A model generated the notes under the pieces. That model was not told the DNA's origin and did not search any database. It was given only the letters and a program-made list of their open reading frames with translations. The translations under genes were made by a program, and so were the position numbers. From NCBI RefSeq assembly GCF_903645305.1, contig NZ_CAHJXO010000001.1, positions 992,001 to 1,056,000 of the forward strand: DNA of 64,000 nucleotides, written 5' to 3'. Shown piece after piece: positions 16,850 to 26,482 of the stretch. The stretch is from Corynebacterium sp. Marseille-P4321. Lineage in GTDB: Bacteria; Actinomycetota; Actinomycetes; Mycobacteriales; Mycobacteriaceae. Position 1 is the first letter of the stretch, and every line of letters begins with the position of its first letter.

Positions 16850-18901
16850 ATGTCTGAAGCACTCATCGAGTTCGAGCCGTTTACGGTTCCCGCCGGCACC
16901 CCGGTCGGCGCCGCAATGCGGGAGTTGAACCTGCCGAACAAGGGCGAGCAGGCTGTGGTCTGCGTCCAGGACGCCGAAGGCGAGCTCAAAGACCTCTCCC
17001 ACGTCCCGGAGGAGGAGGCAACCTTCATGCCGGTGGCGGCGAACACGGAGCTGGGCCGCAGCGTGATCCGCCACTCCTGCGCGCACGTGCTGGCGCAGGC
17101 GGTGCAGGCGGAGTTCCCCGGCACGAAGCTGGGTATCGGGCCCGCGATTAACGACGGGTTTTACTACGACTTCGATTCCCCCGAGCCGTTCACGCCCGAG
17201 GATCTGAAGACGCTGGAAAAGCGGATGAAGAAGATCATCAAACAGGGACAGAAGTTTGTCCGCGGCATCTACGCCTCGCCGGAGGAGGCGGCAGCAGACT
17301 TGAAGGATGAGCCGTACAAGCTTGAGCTTATCGACGATAAAGGCAACGTCGACCCGAACTCGGACGAAGCCACTGAGGTCGGCGCTGGCGATCTGACGCA
17401 CTACGACAACGTCAACCCGCGCACCGACGAGGTGGAGTGGCGCGACCTGTGCCGCGGCCCGCACGTGCCGACCACGAAGTACATCCCGGCGTTCTCGCTG
17501 ACTCGCTCGTCTGCCGCCTACTGGCGCGGCGACCAGTCCAACGCGGGACTGCAGCGCATTTACGGCACTGCCTGGGAATCCAAGGAGAAGCTCGACGAGT
17601 ACCTCACCATGCTCGCGGAGGCTGAGAAGCGTGACCACCGCCGCCTGGGCAACGAATTGGACCTGTTTTCCTTCCCGGACGAGGTCGGCTCCGGCCTTCC
17701 GGTGTTCCACCCGGACGGCGGTATTGTGCGCCTGACCATGGAGGAGCACTCCCGCCAGCGCCACCTGGCTGCCGGCTACTCGTTCGTGAACACCCCGCAC
17801 GTGACCAAGGGCGACCTGTTCAAGAAGTCTGGCCACCTGGATTGGTACGCGGACGGTATGTTCCCGCCGATGAAGCTCGACGGCGAGGTTGACGATGAGG
17901 GCAATGTGACCAAGCAGCCGGTGGACTACTACGCGAAGCCGATGAACTGCCCGTTCCACAACCTCATTTTCGATTCCCGCGGGCGCTCCTACCGTGAGCT
18001 GCCGCTGCGTCTGTTCGAGTTCGGAACCGTCTACCGCTACGAGAAATCCGGCGTGGTGCACGGGCTGACCCGTGCGCGCGGCTTCACCCAGGACGACGCG
18101 CACATCTACTGCACCGAGGACCAACTGGAAGAAGAGCTCACCCGAGTGCTCGAGTTCATCATCTCGCTGCTCAAGGATTACGGCCTGGACGACTTCTACC
18201 TGGAGCTTTCCACCAAGGACCCGGAGAAGTACATCGGCGACGACGAGATCTGGGAGCGCTCGACGAACATCCTGCAGTCTGTGGCAGAGAAGTCCGGCCT
18301 GGAGCTCGTGCCGGACCCGGCGGGCGCGGCGTTCTACGGCCCGAAGATTTCCGTGCAGGCACGCGACGCGATTGGTCGCACCTGGCAGATGTCCACCGTG
18401 CAGCTGGACTTCAACCTGCCGGAGCGCTTCAACCTGGAGTACACCGCGCCAGACGGTTCGAAGCAGCGCCCGGTGATGATTCACCGCGCACTCTTCGGCT
18501 CCATCGAGCGATTCTTCGGCGTGCTGCTGGAGCACTACGCTGGCGCGTTCCCGGCTTGGCTCGCCCCGCACCAGGTGGTGGGCATCCCGGTTGCCGATGC
18601 GTTTGGGCCGCATTTGGACGGAGTCGTCGATAAGCTGCGTGCCCGTGGCGTGCGTGCCGAAGTCGACCACTCGGACGACCGCATGCAGAAGAAGATCCGC
18701 ACTCACACCACAGGCAAGGTGCCGTTCATGCTGCTTGCCGGCGAGCGCGACCTGGAAGCGAACGCGGTGAGCTTCCGCTTCCTGGACGGTAGCCAGATCA
18801 ACGGCGTGCCGGTGGACGAGGCGGTTGAACTTATCGCGGCGTGGATCGCCTCGAAGGACAACACCCAGCCGAGCGAGGAAGCCGTTGCAGCCCGCCGATA
18901 A
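16850..18901 (+). CDS. thrS: Threonyl-tRNA synthetase
   Basis: ThrRS charges tRNA-Thr and edits mis-attached serine. The 683-residue product has an N-terminal TGS domain (1-65), the editing domain with HSCAHVLAQ from residue 74 and CRGPH near 201, and the class II catalytic core with zinc ligand Cys in MNCPFHN near 364. Motif 2 follows ([21 protein letters not shown]), and the anticodon-binding domain occupies the last 110 residues. The 160-bp leader was checked for a T-box and none was recognised. thrS heads the thrS-HIT-pgsA-patA-pimA run seen in M. tuberculosis. It contains two 11-bp partial copies of the dispersed word (17336-17346 and 18625-18635, opposite orientations). Confidence 0.97.
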   Translation: MSEALIEFEPFTVPAGTPVGAAMRELNLPNKGEQAVVCVQDAEGELKDLSHVPEEEATFMPVAANTELGRSVIRHSCAHVLAQAVQAEFPGTKLGIGPAINDGFYYDFDSPEPFTPEDLKTLEKRMKKIIKQGQKFVRGIYASPEEAAADLKDEPYKLELIDDKGNVDPNSDEATEVGAGDLTHYDNVNPRTDEVEWRDLCRGPHVPTTKYIPAFSLTRSSAAYWRGDQSNAGLQRIYGTAWESKEKLDEYLTMLAEAEKRDHRRLGNELDLFSFPDEVGSGLPVFHPDGGIVRLTMEEHSRQRHLAAGYSFVNTPHVTKGDLFKKSGHLDWYADGMFPPMKLDGEVDDEGNVTKQPVDYYAKPMNCPFHNLIFDSRGRSYRELPLRLFEFGTVYRYEKSGVVHGLTRARGFTQDDAHIYCTEDQLEEELTRVLEFIISLLKDYGLDDFYLELSTKDPEKYIGDDEIWERSTNILQSVAEKSGLELVPDPAGAAFYGPKISVQARDAIGRTWQMSTVQLDFNLPERFNLEYTAPDGSKQRPVMIHRALFGSIERFFGVLLEHYAGAFPAWLAPHQVVGIPVADAFGPHLDGVVDKLRARGVRAEVDHSDDRMQKKIRTHTTGKVPFMLLAGERDLEANAVSFRFLDGSQINGVPVDEAVELIAAWIASKDNTQPSEEAVAARR

Positions 18902-19490
18902 CCTGGACCCGGTCGGCGCCGAGGCGGGCACGTTCACCGACACAGGTGTGGGCGACGAAGACCGCCTCACCCGCCTGTGGGCGCCGTACCGGTCGAACTA
19001 CATCGCCAAAATGCCCTCCGACGGGGGAGCGAGCCGCTCGTCCGACCCGTTCGTGGAGATCCCCACGATGAGCGACGAAGACGGGCTCATCGTCGCACGC
19101 GGCGAAACCGTGTACGCGGTGCTCAACCTCTACCCGTACAACTCCGGCCACCTCATGGTGGTGCCGTACCGCAAGGTCGCGGATTTGGAGGCGCTCACCC
19201 AGGCCGAGTCCGCCGAGCTGATGGCATTTACCACCCACGCGGTGAAGACACTGAAACACGTGTCTCGCCCGGAGGCGATTAACGTGGGCCTGAACCTGGG
19301 TAAGGCCTCGGGCGGCTCGGTGGGCGACCACCTGCACATGCACATCGTGCCGCGTTGGGCTGGCGACTCGAACTTCATGACGGTCATCGGCGGCACCAAG
19401 GTGCTCCCACAGCTGCTGCGGGAAACACGCGAATTGCTGGCTGCCGGATGGATCGAGGTGGAGCAAGAAGGCGAGGTGGGCGATGCTTAG
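18885..19490 (+). CDS. HIT-domain protein, probable Ap4A phosphorylase
   Basis: A 201-residue HIT-family nucleotide hydrolase/transferase. The Rv2613c orthologue splits diadenosine tetraphosphate with phosphate. The HIT motif is HLHMH, with His149, His151 and His153. N-terminal family segments include [16 protein letters not shown] and [22 protein letters not shown] choose the TTG at 18885 because GAGGAAG lies just ahead of it and no ATG fits; it overlaps the thrS end by 17 bases. The stop runs into the start of pgsA by 8 bases. Such overlaps indicate a tightly coupled operon. Confidence 0.88.
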   Translation: MQPADNLDPVGAEAGTFTDTGVGDEDRLTRLWAPYRSNYIAKMPSDGGASRSSDPFVEIPTMSDEDGLIVARGETVYAVLNLYPYNSGHLMVVPYRKVADLEALTQAESAELMAFTTHAVKTLKHVSRPEAINVGLNLGKASGGSVGDHLHMHIVPRWAGDSNFMTVIGGTKVLPQLLRETRELLAAGWIEVEQEGEVGDA

Positions 19491-20118
19491 CGTGCATGGG
19501 CGCAAACCCGCGGCGGTGGTGGTAGAACCCGTCGCGCGGGGGCTGCTGAAAATGGGCCTGACGCCGAACGTGACCACCGTGGTGGGCACCGTTGCCACGA
19601 TGCTTGTAGCCGTGGTGCTCATCCCGGCCGATCACCTTGTGGCCGCCGCTGTGCTTTCGGCATTCTTCGCGGCGTTTGACATGGTCGACGGCACGATGGC
19701 CAGGCTGCGCGGCGGCGGCACAGCTTACGGCGCCACGCTGGATGCGAGCTGCGACCGTATTACCGACGGCGCGCTCTTCGGCGCGATTGCCATGTGGCTC
19801 ATCTATGTCGAGCAGGCGGCGCGCGCACACGTGGCGGCGTGCCTGGCGGTGCTCGTGTTGTCCCAGGTGATCAGCTACGTCAAGGCGCGCGGTGAGGCAG
19901 GCGGCTTGCGCATCGTGGGCGGCCTGGTGGAGCGCCCGGAGCGACTCATCGTCGCGCTTTTGGGCCTTGCGCTGCAGGGCTTTGGAGTGCCGAATGCGGT
20001 GGTGGTATCCCTGTGGATCCTGCTTGCGGGCTCGGTATTCACAGTGATTCAGCGCCTTGTCTTCGCGCGCCGCGATCCGCGGGCGAACGTGCGCATCGGC
20101 CCGCCGGCGGGGGCGTAG
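19483..20118 (+). CDS. pgsA: Phosphatidylinositol phosphate synthase
   Basis: This CDP-alcohol phosphotransferase joins CDP-diacylglycerol to inositol 1-phosphate, the route to phosphatidylinositol in Mycobacteriales. The 211-residue membrane protein has about six hydrophobic segments. The full catalytic signature is visible: Asp66-x2-Asp69-Gly70-x2-Ala73-Arg74-x8-Gly83-x3-Asp87-x3-Asp91. It lies between the HIT gene and the two enzymes that use its product, so it supplies phosphatidylinositol to patA and pimA below. The annotation follows Rv2612c (pgsA1), which is in the same position. Confidence 0.93.
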   Translation: MLSVHGRKPAAVVVEPVARGLLKMGLTPNVTTVVGTVATMLVAVVLIPADHLVAAAVLSAFFAAFDMVDGTMARLRGGGTAYGATLDASCDRITDGALFGAIAMWLIYVEQAARAHVAACLAVLVLSQVISYVKARGEAGGLRIVGGLVERPERLIVALLGLALQGFGVPNAVVVSLWILLAGSVFTVIQRLVFARRDPRANVRIGPPAGA

Positions 20119-21036
20119 ATGGCTTTCCGGGATCGCGCGGTTGCCGCCGCCTACATCGCTGGCTGGAAGCTGGTGGGGAAGTTGCCGCCGCGCTTAACTG
20201 CAAAGCTTTTCGACGCCGCCGCGGACCGCGTTTCACTCCAAGGCGCCGGCATGGACCAGCTGCGCCGTAATCTCACCCGTGTTGTCGGCGCGGAGAACGT
20301 TACCCGGAAACTGGTGCGCGATTCGATGCGTTCGTACGCACGCTACTGGCGCGAGGCCTTCCAGCTGCCGCGGCTTGCCGGGGATCCTGAGCTCATGCGG
20401 CGCCTCGACCCTGCGGTGAAAGGACTCGAGCACCTCGACGCTGGCCTGGCGAAGGGTAGAGGTGTGGTGCTGGTGCTGCCGCACTCAGGCAACTGGGATA
20501 TGGCGGGCATGTGGCTGGTGCAGCGTTACGGGCAGTTCACCACGGTTGCAGAAAGGCTGAAGCCGGAGGCGCTTTTCGACGCGTTCGTGGACTTCCGCCA
20601 GTCCTTGGGCTTCGAGGTGCTCGCGCTCACCGGCGAAAAAACCCCGCCGTACGCCCGCTTGCGGGAAACGCTTGAAGCGGGAGGGATTGTGTGCCTGCTC
20701 GGCGAGCGCGACTTCAGCGGCCGCGGTGTGCCCGTGACTTTCTTCGGCGAGGGAACGACCTTCCCGGCCGGCCCAGCGAAGCTTGCCGTGGAAACGGGGT
20801 CTGAGCTGCTCGTCGTGCATTCGTGGTTCACGGGGGATGCCGCCGGCCCAGGCTGGGGTTTGCAGGTGAGTCCGCCGCTGGAGGTGACCACGGTTGCCGA
20901 GACTACCCAGCGCATCGCGGACGGGTTTGAGGCAAACATTGCCGCCCATCCAGAGGATTGGCACATGCTCCAGCCGCTGTGGCCCGCCGACCGCGAGCTG
21001 CGACGTCGCTTGGACCCGCGGCGGCGGGAGGGCTAA
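20119..21036 (+). CDS. patA: Phosphatidylinositol mannoside acyltransferase
   Basis: PatA transfers palmitoyl from acyl-CoA to the 2-position mannose of PIM1/PIM2 on the inner face of the membrane. The 305-residue product belongs to the LpxL/HtrB acyltransferase superfamily, with the HX4D catalytic motif as His122-SGNW-Asp127. A second conserved block, CLLGERDFSGRG near residue 194, includes the Glu that completes the active site. The N-terminus has a hydrophobic stretch that may touch the membrane. The ATG starts directly after the pgsA stop. The order pgsA-patA-pimA is that of Rv2612c-Rv2611c-Rv2610c. Confidence 0.93.
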   Translation: MAFRDRAVAAAYIAGWKLVGKLPPRLTAKLFDAAADRVSLQGAGMDQLRRNLTRVVGAENVTRKLVRDSMRSYARYWREAFQLPRLAGDPELMRRLDPAVKGLEHLDAGLAKGRGVVLVLPHSGNWDMAGMWLVQRYGQFTTVAERLKPEALFDAFVDFRQSLGFEVLALTGEKTPPYARLRETLEAGGIVCLLGERDFSGRGVPVTFFGEGTTFPAGPAKLAVETGSELLVVHSWFTGDAAGPGWGLQVSPPLEVTTVAETTQRIADGFEANIAAHPEDWHMLQPLWPADRELRRRLDPRRREG

Positions 21037-21039
21037 GCC

Positions 21040-22134
21040 ATGCGGGTGGGATTGGTGTGCCCGTACTCTTTCGACGAGCCGGGCGGGGTGCAGGCGCACG
21101 TGCTCGATCTTGCGGAGCAGCTGCGCGCAATGGGCCACCACGCCCAGGTGCTGGGTCCAGCCTCGGAGGGGACGGAGTTGCCCGAGTACGTTACCCGGGG
21201 CGGGCCGGCGGTGCCGATTAAGTACAACGGTTCCGTTGCCCGTTTGTCCTTCGGGCCGCAGGTGCGCCGTATCACCCGCGATTTCATCGAGGGGGGCAAC
21301 TTCGACGTGCTGCACCTGCACGAGCCGAATTCGCCGAGCTACTCGCTAGCGGCCGCGGGCATGGCGCAGGGGCCGATTGTTGCGACCTATCACGCGTCCG
21401 CGGATTCGTCGTTGGCGCTGCAGCTGGCGCTGCCCGCGCTGCGGGCGCGTCTGGAGAAAATCCGTGCAGGCATCGCCGTGTCCGAGATGGCCTACAGGTG
21501 GCAGGCCGAGCAGGTGGGCACAGACCCGGTGATCATCCCGAACGGAGTGGACACCGACCGTTTCGCCGCCCAGCGCGCGCCCCGCAACCACTCCCGCGAG
21601 GTGGAGATCGCGTTTCTGGGCCGCCTGGACGAGCCGCGCAAGGGGCTAGACATCCTGCTCGAGGCGCTGCAGCTTATCGACGCCCCCGTGCGTGCCACGG
21701 TGATGGGCGCCGGCACGCCGCGCGAGGTTGACGGGGTGACCTTCACCGGCAAAGTCACGGAGGCGCAGAAGGCGGAGATCCTCGGCCGCGCGGACATCTT
21801 CGTGGCCCCCAACACCGGCGGAGAATCCTTCGGCATCATCCTCGTCGAGGCGATGGCTGCAGGTTGCGCGGTGGTGGCCAGCGACATCGAGGCGTTTAGC
21901 GCCGTCGAGGCGGGCACGGGGCTGCTGTTTCCGGTCGGGGATGCTTCGGCGTTGGCGCGGCAGTTGCAGTTGCTTATCGACGATGCCGGGCTGCGAAACC
22001 ACCTCATCACCGCAGGGCAGGTGCGCGCCCAGGATTTCGATTGGTCTACCGTGGCCCGCAAGATTCTGGCGGTGTACGAAGCGGTGGCTAACGAGGAGAA
22101 AGTAGGGGTGCAGCGGTGGACTTTGGGATCGTAA
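21040..22134 (+). CDS. pimA: Phosphatidylinositol alpha-mannosyltransferase
   Basis: PimA makes PIM1 by moving mannose from GDP-mannose to phosphatidylinositol, the first committed step toward PIMs and lipomannans. The 364-residue GT4 (GT-B) enzyme shows the N-terminal PYSFDEPGGVQAHVLDLAEQL loop, the central FLGRLDEPRKGLDILLEAL and the EX7E-type donor motif in GGESFGIILVEAMAAG. It lies four bases after patA. Its 3' end overlaps the GTG of the following membrane-protein gene by 19 bases. It contains one full and one 11-bp copy of the dispersed word about 300 bp apart. Confidence 0.95.
   Translation: MRVGLVCPYSFDEPGGVQAHVLDLAEQLRAMGHHAQVLGPASEGTELPEYVTRGGPAVPIKYNGSVARLSFGPQVRRITRDFIEGGNFDVLHLHEPNSPSYSLAAAGMAQGPIVATYHASADSSLALQLALPALRARLEKIRAGIAVSEMAYRWQAEQVGTDPVIIPNGVDTDRFAAQRAPRNHSREVEIAFLGRLDEPRKGLDILLEALQLIDAPVRATVMGAGTPREVDGVTFTGKVTEAQKAEILGRADIFVAPNTGGESFGIILVEAMAAGCAVVASDIEAFSAVEAGTGLLFPVGDASALARQLQLLIDDAGLRNHLITAGQVRAQDFDWSTVARKILAVYEAVANEEKVGVQRWTLGS
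21970..21982 (+). repeat. Dispersed word copy 7 (13/13)
   Basis: TTGCTTATCGACG in pimA, translated Leu-Leu-Ile-Asp. A partial GCTTATCGACG lies upstream at 21672-21682. Confidence 0.8.
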
Positions 22135-22586
22135 TTGCGGTTGTCGCCGCCGTGGCGCTCGCGCTTGTGCTGGCGTGGGCGTTTTACACTGCGCAGCGGC
22201 TTAACCGCCTGCACATCCGCCTGGACCGCTCGCGCGATGCGCTGCAGGCGGCACTTGACCGGCGCTGCGCTGTCGTCGCCACGCTGTATCCGCAGCTCGC
22301 TACGAACGCCCGGGCGACGGAAGAGGTGCGCCTCACCCCGCATGACCTGGACTCTCGTTTGCAGGCTGAGGCGGCCTTCATGGCGGAAGTCGCAAAGTTA
22401 GAGGCCGCAGGTGGCGCAGCGCCGGCGCAGCTCGAAGACGCAAGTACTCGCGTGATGCTCGCGGCGCGTTTTTACAATGATGCGGTGACCGACACGCTCT
22501 CCTTGCGCCTGCGCCCGTCGGTACGCGCGCTGAGTCTCGGCGGCACCGCGGCACTTCCTTCATATGCCGGCGAGCACCGTCGATGA
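22116..22586 (+). CDS. Membrane-anchored coiled-coil protein, LemA-like
   Basis: A 156-residue protein of unknown function. It has one N-terminal transmembrane helix (residues 4-25), then a helical region (LNRLHIRLDRSRDALQAALDRRCAVVATLYPQ) that recalls LemA proteins. In M. tuberculosis the gene after pimA (Rv2609c) has, as far as I recall, a similar N-terminal part followed by a NUDIX hydrolase domain. Here the protein ends where that domain would begin, so it could be a shortened form. It starts with GTG inside the pimA end, and its stop is about 80 bp before yebC. Confidence 0.7.
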   Translation: MDFGIVIAVVAAVALALVLAWAFYTAQRLNRLHIRLDRSRDALQAALDRRCAVVATLYPQLATNARATEEVRLTPHDLDSRLQAEAAFMAEVAKLEAAGGAAPAQLEDASTRVMLAARFYNDAVTDTLSLRLRPSVRALSLGGTAALPSYAGEHRR

Positions 22587-22613
22587 TTCGTACGTTAACG
22601 AGGTGCGTATACT
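22585..22613 (+). promoter_or_regulatory. Probable yebC promoter
   Basis: A near-consensus -10, TATACT, sits at 22608-22613. The hexamer 17 bp upstream (GATTCG at 22585) is a poor -35. The predicted leader is about 45 nt. Confidence 0.4.
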
Positions 22614-22664
22614 GAACTGTCGTTCATTGACACTATCCGTCGACCGAGGAAGAAGGGGTGCGCG

Positions 22665-23417
22665 ATGGCTGGCCACTCAAAGTGGGCTACAACGAAGCAC
22701 AAGAAGGCTGCGAACGATGCGAAGCGTTCGAAGCTGTGGGCGAAGCTAATCAAGGACATTGAGGTCGCGGCCCGTACGGGCGGCGGCGACCCGGCTGCCA
22801 ACCCCACCCTCGACGACATGATCAAAAAGGCCAAGAAGGCCTCTGTGCCGGGCGACAACATCGAGCGCGCCCGCAAGCGTGGTTCCGGCGAGATCGCCGG
22901 TGGCTCGAACTACGAGACGGTGATGTACGAAGGCTACGGTGTGGGCGGCGTAGCCGTGCTCATCGAGTGCCTGACGGACAACCGCAACCGCGCGGCAACC
23001 GACGTGCGTACCGCCATGACCAAGAACGGCGGCAACCTCGGCGAGTCGGGCTCCGTGGCCTACATGTTCGAGCGCACCGGCGTGGGGACCATCAAGAAGG
23101 GCGACCTGACCGAGGACGACGTGCTCATGGCGGTTCTCGACGCTGGCGCCGAGGAGGTCAACGATCTGGACGAGGAGTTTGAGATCATCTGCGCACCCAC
23201 CGACATTCCTGCTGTAAAAGATGCGCTCACCGCCGAGGGTATCGAGGTGGAGGATTCGGAGCAGGAGTTCCGCGCCGACGTGGAGGTTGAGTTGGACGCC
23301 GAGGGGGCGAAGAAGATGATGCGCATCATCGACGCGCTCGAGGAGTCCGACGACGTGCAGAACGTGTACACCAACATGAGCATCTCGGACGAGGTCGCGG
23401 CGCAGCTCGACGATTAA
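22665..23417 (+). CDS. yebC: YebC/PmpR family protein
   Basis: A 250-residue YebC-family protein. Members are described as DNA-binding regulators and, more recently, as factors that help ribosomes through proline stretches. The opening [27 protein letters not shown] is diagnostic (MAGHSKW). The conserved central [18 protein letters not shown] and the acidic C-terminal third are also present. It lies upstream of ruvCAB, as in most Actinobacteria (Rv2603c), but a strong terminator separates it from ruvC here, so they are not one transcript by default. Confidence 0.94.
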   Translation: MAGHSKWATTKHKKAANDAKRSKLWAKLIKDIEVAARTGGGDPAANPTLDDMIKKAKKASVPGDNIERARKRGSGEIAGGSNYETVMYEGYGVGGVAVLIECLTDNRNRAATDVRTAMTKNGGNLGESGSVAYMFERTGVGTIKKGDLTEDDVLMAVLDAGAEEVNDLDEEFEIICAPTDIPAVKDALTAEGIEVEDSEQEFRADVEVELDAEGAKKMMRIIDALEESDDVQNVYTNMSISDEVAAQLDD

Positions 23418-23442
23418 TCTCGCTGAAAAAATCTGCGAAGTG

Positions 23443-23470
23443 GGGCCACCGACTCAGGTGGCCCTTTTTT
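23443..23470 (+). terminator. Rho-independent terminator after yebC
   Basis: GGGCCACC (23443-23450), loop gactca, GGTGGCCC (23457-23464), then six T residues. Confidence 0.9.
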
Positions 23471-23538
23471 GTTGTTGGCACGCGACCGCCGACACACACG
23501 AGACGCGGCCGTACATGAAATGCCGACGGTATGTGGTA

Positions 23539-23550
23539 GAACATATGTGT
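23539..23550 (+). promoter_or_regulatory. Possible LexA site upstream of ruvC
   Basis: GAACATATGTGT, 32 bp before the ruvC GTG, is a partial match to the actinobacterial SOS palindrome (GAAC-n4-GTTC type); the left half is intact and the right half is degenerate. The ruvCAB genes are commonly SOS-controlled, which makes the position sensible, but the match alone is weak. Confidence 0.35.
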
Positions 23551-23581
23551 CAAGCACGCCACCAAGCCGGAAGGAGACGCA

Positions 23582-24139
23582 GTGAACCTGGAAGGGTTGC
23601 GCGTGATGGGGATCGACCCGGGGCTGACCCGGTGCGGCCTTTCCGTGGTGCAAGCGGGCCGCGGGCGCCAAATTATTCCGGTTGCCGTCGGTGTGGTGCG
23701 CACCCCCTCCACAGCCGAGCTGTCGGAGCGCCTGCTTCGGATCTCGCGGGCAGTCGGGGACTGGATGGACGAGTATTCCCCGGATGTCATCGCGATGGAG
23801 CGAATCTTTGAGCGGGGTAATGTGTCCACCGTGATGCACACTGCACACGCGGTTGGCGTGCTGGTGCTTGCCGCGGCCGAGCGCGGCATCCCAGTGCACA
23901 TGTACACCCCGTCCGAGGTGAAGAAAGCCATCTCCGGAAACGGCCGGGCCGATAAGAAGCAGATGACGTCCATGATCACCCGTATCCTGGGGCTTTCGGA
24001 GGCGCCGAAGCCTGCCGACGCGGCCGATGCGCTCGCCATTGCCGTGTGCCACTGCTGGCGCGCCCCGCTGATGGCACGGGCGAACCAGGCTGCCGCGCAG
24101 TTACAGACCAACACCACCCAGAAAGCGGTATCTCGATGA
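23582..24139 (+). CDS. ruvC: Holliday junction resolvase RuvC
   Basis: RuvC cuts Holliday junctions symmetrically after RuvAB branch migration. The 185-residue product has the catalytic acidic residues in [11 protein letters not shown] (Asp near residue 11), [10 protein letters not shown] (Glu near 72) and [12 protein letters not shown] (Asp near 146-149). It starts with GTG behind GGAAGGAG. The stop overlaps the ruvA ATG in an ATGA arrangement, so ruvC-ruvA translation is coupled, and ruvB follows three bases after ruvA. Confidence 0.96.
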   Translation: MNLEGLRVMGIDPGLTRCGLSVVQAGRGRQIIPVAVGVVRTPSTAELSERLLRISRAVGDWMDEYSPDVIAMERIFERGNVSTVMHTAHAVGVLVLAAAERGIPVHMYTPSEVKKAISGNGRADKKQMTSMITRILGLSEAPKPADAADALAIAVCHCWRAPLMARANQAAAQLQTNTTQKAVSR

Positions 24140-24750
24140 TTGATTCTCTCAACGGCGAAGTGCTCTCGATCGGCTTGGATCACGCCGTGATCGAATGCGG
24201 CGGGGTGGGGTACCGCTTCCTGGCCACACCGCAAACGCTGGGTCGTCTCACTCGCGGCGAGCAGCGCCGGGTGATGACCTCGATGGTGGTGAAAGACGAC
24301 GGGATAACGCTGTTCGGGTTCTCCGATGCGGATTCGCGAGAAATGTTCCACAAGCTGCAAGGGGTCTCCGGATTGGGGCCGAAGCTCGCGCTGGCGGCGT
24401 TGTCCGTGTTCGATCCCGGGGAGTTGTCGTCTCGTATTGCAAACGGGGACGCGAAGGGCATCCAAACCATTCCTGGAGTGGGGAAAAAGATGGCCGAGCG
24501 CATCGTGCTTGAGCTCAAAGACAAAGTGGAGGCGTTTTTACCTGCACAGTCGACGCGCGCTGGTGCGGCAGCATCGTCGTCAAGCGCAGGTGCCTCCTTG
24601 GCTGCTGAGCAAGTCGTGGAGGCTCTCCAGGGGCTCGGATTCAACGAGCGCCAGGCGCGACCTGTGGTAGATGCGCTGGTGGAGGAAACTCCGGACGAAG
24701 ACGCCTCCGCGCTGCTGCGTAAGGCGTTGAGCCAACTGGGGAAGAAGTAA
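24136..24750 (+). CDS. ruvA: Holliday junction branch migration protein RuvA
   Basis: RuvA is the tetrameric junction-binding partner of the RuvB motor. The 204-residue product starts [13 protein letters not shown] at the ATG overlapping the ruvC stop; the longer open frame upstream is ruvC shadow. Visible parts are the OB-fold (1-65), two helix-hairpin-helix motifs ([14 protein letters not shown] near 77 and [17 protein letters not shown] near 112), an Ala/Ser linker near 140-155, and the C-terminal three-helix domain that contacts RuvB ([15 protein letters not shown]). Confidence 0.96.
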   Translation: MIDSLNGEVLSIGLDHAVIECGGVGYRFLATPQTLGRLTRGEQRRVMTSMVVKDDGITLFGFSDADSREMFHKLQGVSGLGPKLALAALSVFDPGELSSRIANGDAKGIQTIPGVGKKMAERIVLELKDKVEAFLPAQSTRAGAAASSSSAGASLAAEQVVEALQGLGFNERQARPVVDALVEETPDEDASALLRKALSQLGKK

Positions 24751-24753
24751 CCG

Positions 24754-25830
24754 ATGTCGGACGTAGAGAAGACAGAGTTTGAGCTTCCGGAGGGCTTTGC
24801 AGCGCGCAGCCCGTCACCGGTAGACGCGCACGCCACTGCTGAGGAACATGACGTCGAGCGCTCGCTGCGCCCGAAGTCCATCAGCGAGTTCATCGGGCAG
24901 CCGAAGGTGCGCGAGCAGCTCAACCTCGTTCTTGCTGGAGCCCGCTCGCGCGACGTGGTGCCGGACCACATCTTGCTTTCCGGGCCTCCCGGCCTGGGCA
25001 AGACCACGATGGCGATGATTGTGGCGCAAGAGCTCGGCACGTCGCTGCGGATGACATCCGGCCCGGCTCTCGAGCGCGCCGGCGACCTGGCGGCGATGCT
25101 GTCGAACCTGATGGAAGGCGACGTCCTATTCATCGACGAGATTCACCGCATCGCGCGCCCGGCCGAAGAAATGCTTTATATGGCGATGGAGGATTTCCGC
25201 ATCGACGTCATCGTCGGCAAAGGCCCGGGTGCGACATCCATTCCGCTGGAAATCCCCCCGTTTACGCTGGTCGGCGCGACGACACGTGCCGGTATGCTCA
25301 CGGGCCCGCTGCGTGACCGATTCGGCTTCACCGCGCAGATGGAGTTCTACGACGTGGAAGACCTCACCAAGGTGGTTGACCGCGCGGCGAACATTCTGGG
25401 CGTACGCATCGACCGCGACGCTGCGGTGGAGATTGCGTCGCGCTCACGTGGGACACCGCGTATTGCCAACCGTCTGCTGCGGCGCGTGCGCGACTGGGCC
25501 GACGTGCACGGCGACGGTCGCGTGGACTTAGAAGCGGCGCGCGCCGCCCTTGATGTGTTCGACGTCGACGAGCTCGGCCTCGACCGTCTCGATAGGGCGG
25601 TACTGAGTTCGCTGATCCGCGGGCACGGCGGCGGGCCGGTAGGTGTCGGCACGCTTGCAATCGCGGTGGGTGAGGAGCCCAGCACGATTGAGGAAGTATG
25701 CGAGCCGTACCTGGTTCGAGCAGGGCTGATGTCTCGCACCGGACGTGGGCGCGTAGCCACCGCGGCAGCCTGGGAGCACCTCGGATTGCAGGCGCCCCCA
25801 GATGCGCCGGGCCAGATGTCGCTGTACTAG
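24754..25830 (+). CDS. ruvB: Holliday junction ATP-dependent helicase RuvB
   Basis: RuvB is the AAA+ ring motor that drives branch migration. The 358-residue product has Walker [10 protein letters not shown] near residue 78, Walker B FIDEIHR near 126, sensor 1 VGATTRAG near 174, the arginine finger in LRDRFGFT, and a C-terminal winged-helix domain ([17 protein letters not shown]). It starts three bases after ruvA with little intergenic space, completing a ruvCAB operon. Confidence 0.97.
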   Translation: MSDVEKTEFELPEGFAARSPSPVDAHATAEEHDVERSLRPKSISEFIGQPKVREQLNLVLAGARSRDVVPDHILLSGPPGLGKTTMAMIVAQELGTSLRMTSGPALERAGDLAAMLSNLMEGDVLFIDEIHRIARPAEEMLYMAMEDFRIDVIVGKGPGATSIPLEIPPFTLVGATTRAGMLTGPLRDRFGFTAQMEFYDVEDLTKVVDRAANILGVRIDRDAAVEIASRSRGTPRIANRLLRRVRDWADVHGDGRVDLEAARAALDVFDVDELGLDRLDRAVLSSLIRGHGGGPVGVGTLAIAVGEEPSTIEEVCEPYLVRAGLMSRTGRGRVATAAAWEHLGLQAPPDAPGQMSLY

Positions 25831-25842
25831 CGAGCGGTATGG

Positions 25843-26292
25843 ATGCTCGACGTACTTTTTGGCACAAAAGCCGATATGGAACAATTGGGCGCTATGGATC
25901 TGATCTTTCTCGTAATTCTCCTGCTCCTGCTGCTCCTGCCGACCATTTTGATGACACGGGGGCAGAAGAAGCGCCAGCAGCAAGTCCAGGAGATGCAGGC
26001 GTCGCTTCGCCCGGGCGACCGGATTGTAAATGTGGCTGGGTTCCACGGCACCGTCGTGGCCACCAACGGCGAGGTGCTCGAGGTGGAGATTGCGCCCAAC
26101 ACTGTCGTTGAGATGGAAGTCGCGGGTGTGATGAAGAAAGTGGAAGACGCCCAGGTCGCGGCGGAGGGGCTCGGCGAGGTACCGGGTTCTGCAGGCGAGG
26201 CTTGGGAGGGCGGCGAAAACTCTGTCGCCCGAGAGTCCTACCCGGGCGACGAGCTGCCCGGTGAACCCGAGGGGGGCTCGAAGCGCATCTAG
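25843..26292 (+). CDS. yajC: Preprotein translocase subunit YajC
   Basis: YajC is a small single-span protein that joins SecDF in the accessory translocase complex. The frame encodes up to 149 residues, with one transmembrane helix (IFLVILLLLLLLPTILM) followed by basic residues and the YajC domain (MQASLRPGDRIVNVAGFHGTVVATNGEVLEVEI). The start is uncertain: in-frame ATGs at 25843, 25876 and 25894 are possible, and the last would give the usual YajC N-terminus (MDLIFLVILL). The tail after about residue 110 is acidic and Gly-rich. A terminator separates it from secD. Confidence 0.88.
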   Translation: MLDVLFGTKADMEQLGAMDLIFLVILLLLLLLPTILMTRGQKKRQQQVQEMQASLRPGDRIVNVAGFHGTVVATNGEVLEVEIAPNTVVEMEVAGVMKKVEDAQVAAEGLGEVPGSAGEAWEGGENSVARESYPGDELPGEPEGGSKRI

Positions 26293-26311
26293 TCCCGCGC
26301 CCATTCGCCAC

Positions 26312-26350
26312 GTCCGGTTCCTTTCAGAAGGGGACCGGACTAAGTTTTTG
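26312..26350 (+). terminator. Terminator between yajC and secD
   Basis: GTCCGGTTCC (26312-26321) pairs with GGGACCGGAC (26331-26340) with one mismatch, followed by TAAGTTTTTG. It suggests that secD has its own promoter in 26351-26470. Confidence 0.75.
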
Positions 26351-26482
26351 TCGAGCTATGACGTAGCATGTCTGGTTGTGTCTCTGCAGGAGCGCCATCT
26401 CAGCGCGCGCCGAATCGGCGTAGGTGGGGCGGGTCCGCGGAGCGATTGAGAAACAGAATCTGGTTTAAGAGGAGTCGGCTCA

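Noticed and set aside
16583..18970. A 795-codon leftward open frame across thrS
   Set aside because: An antisense shadow created by GC-biased third positions; thrS is unmistakable on the plus strand.
24046..24135. N-terminal extension of RuvA
   Set aside because: These codons are the shadow of ruvC; the ATG overlapping the ruvC stop gives the canonical RuvA N-terminus.
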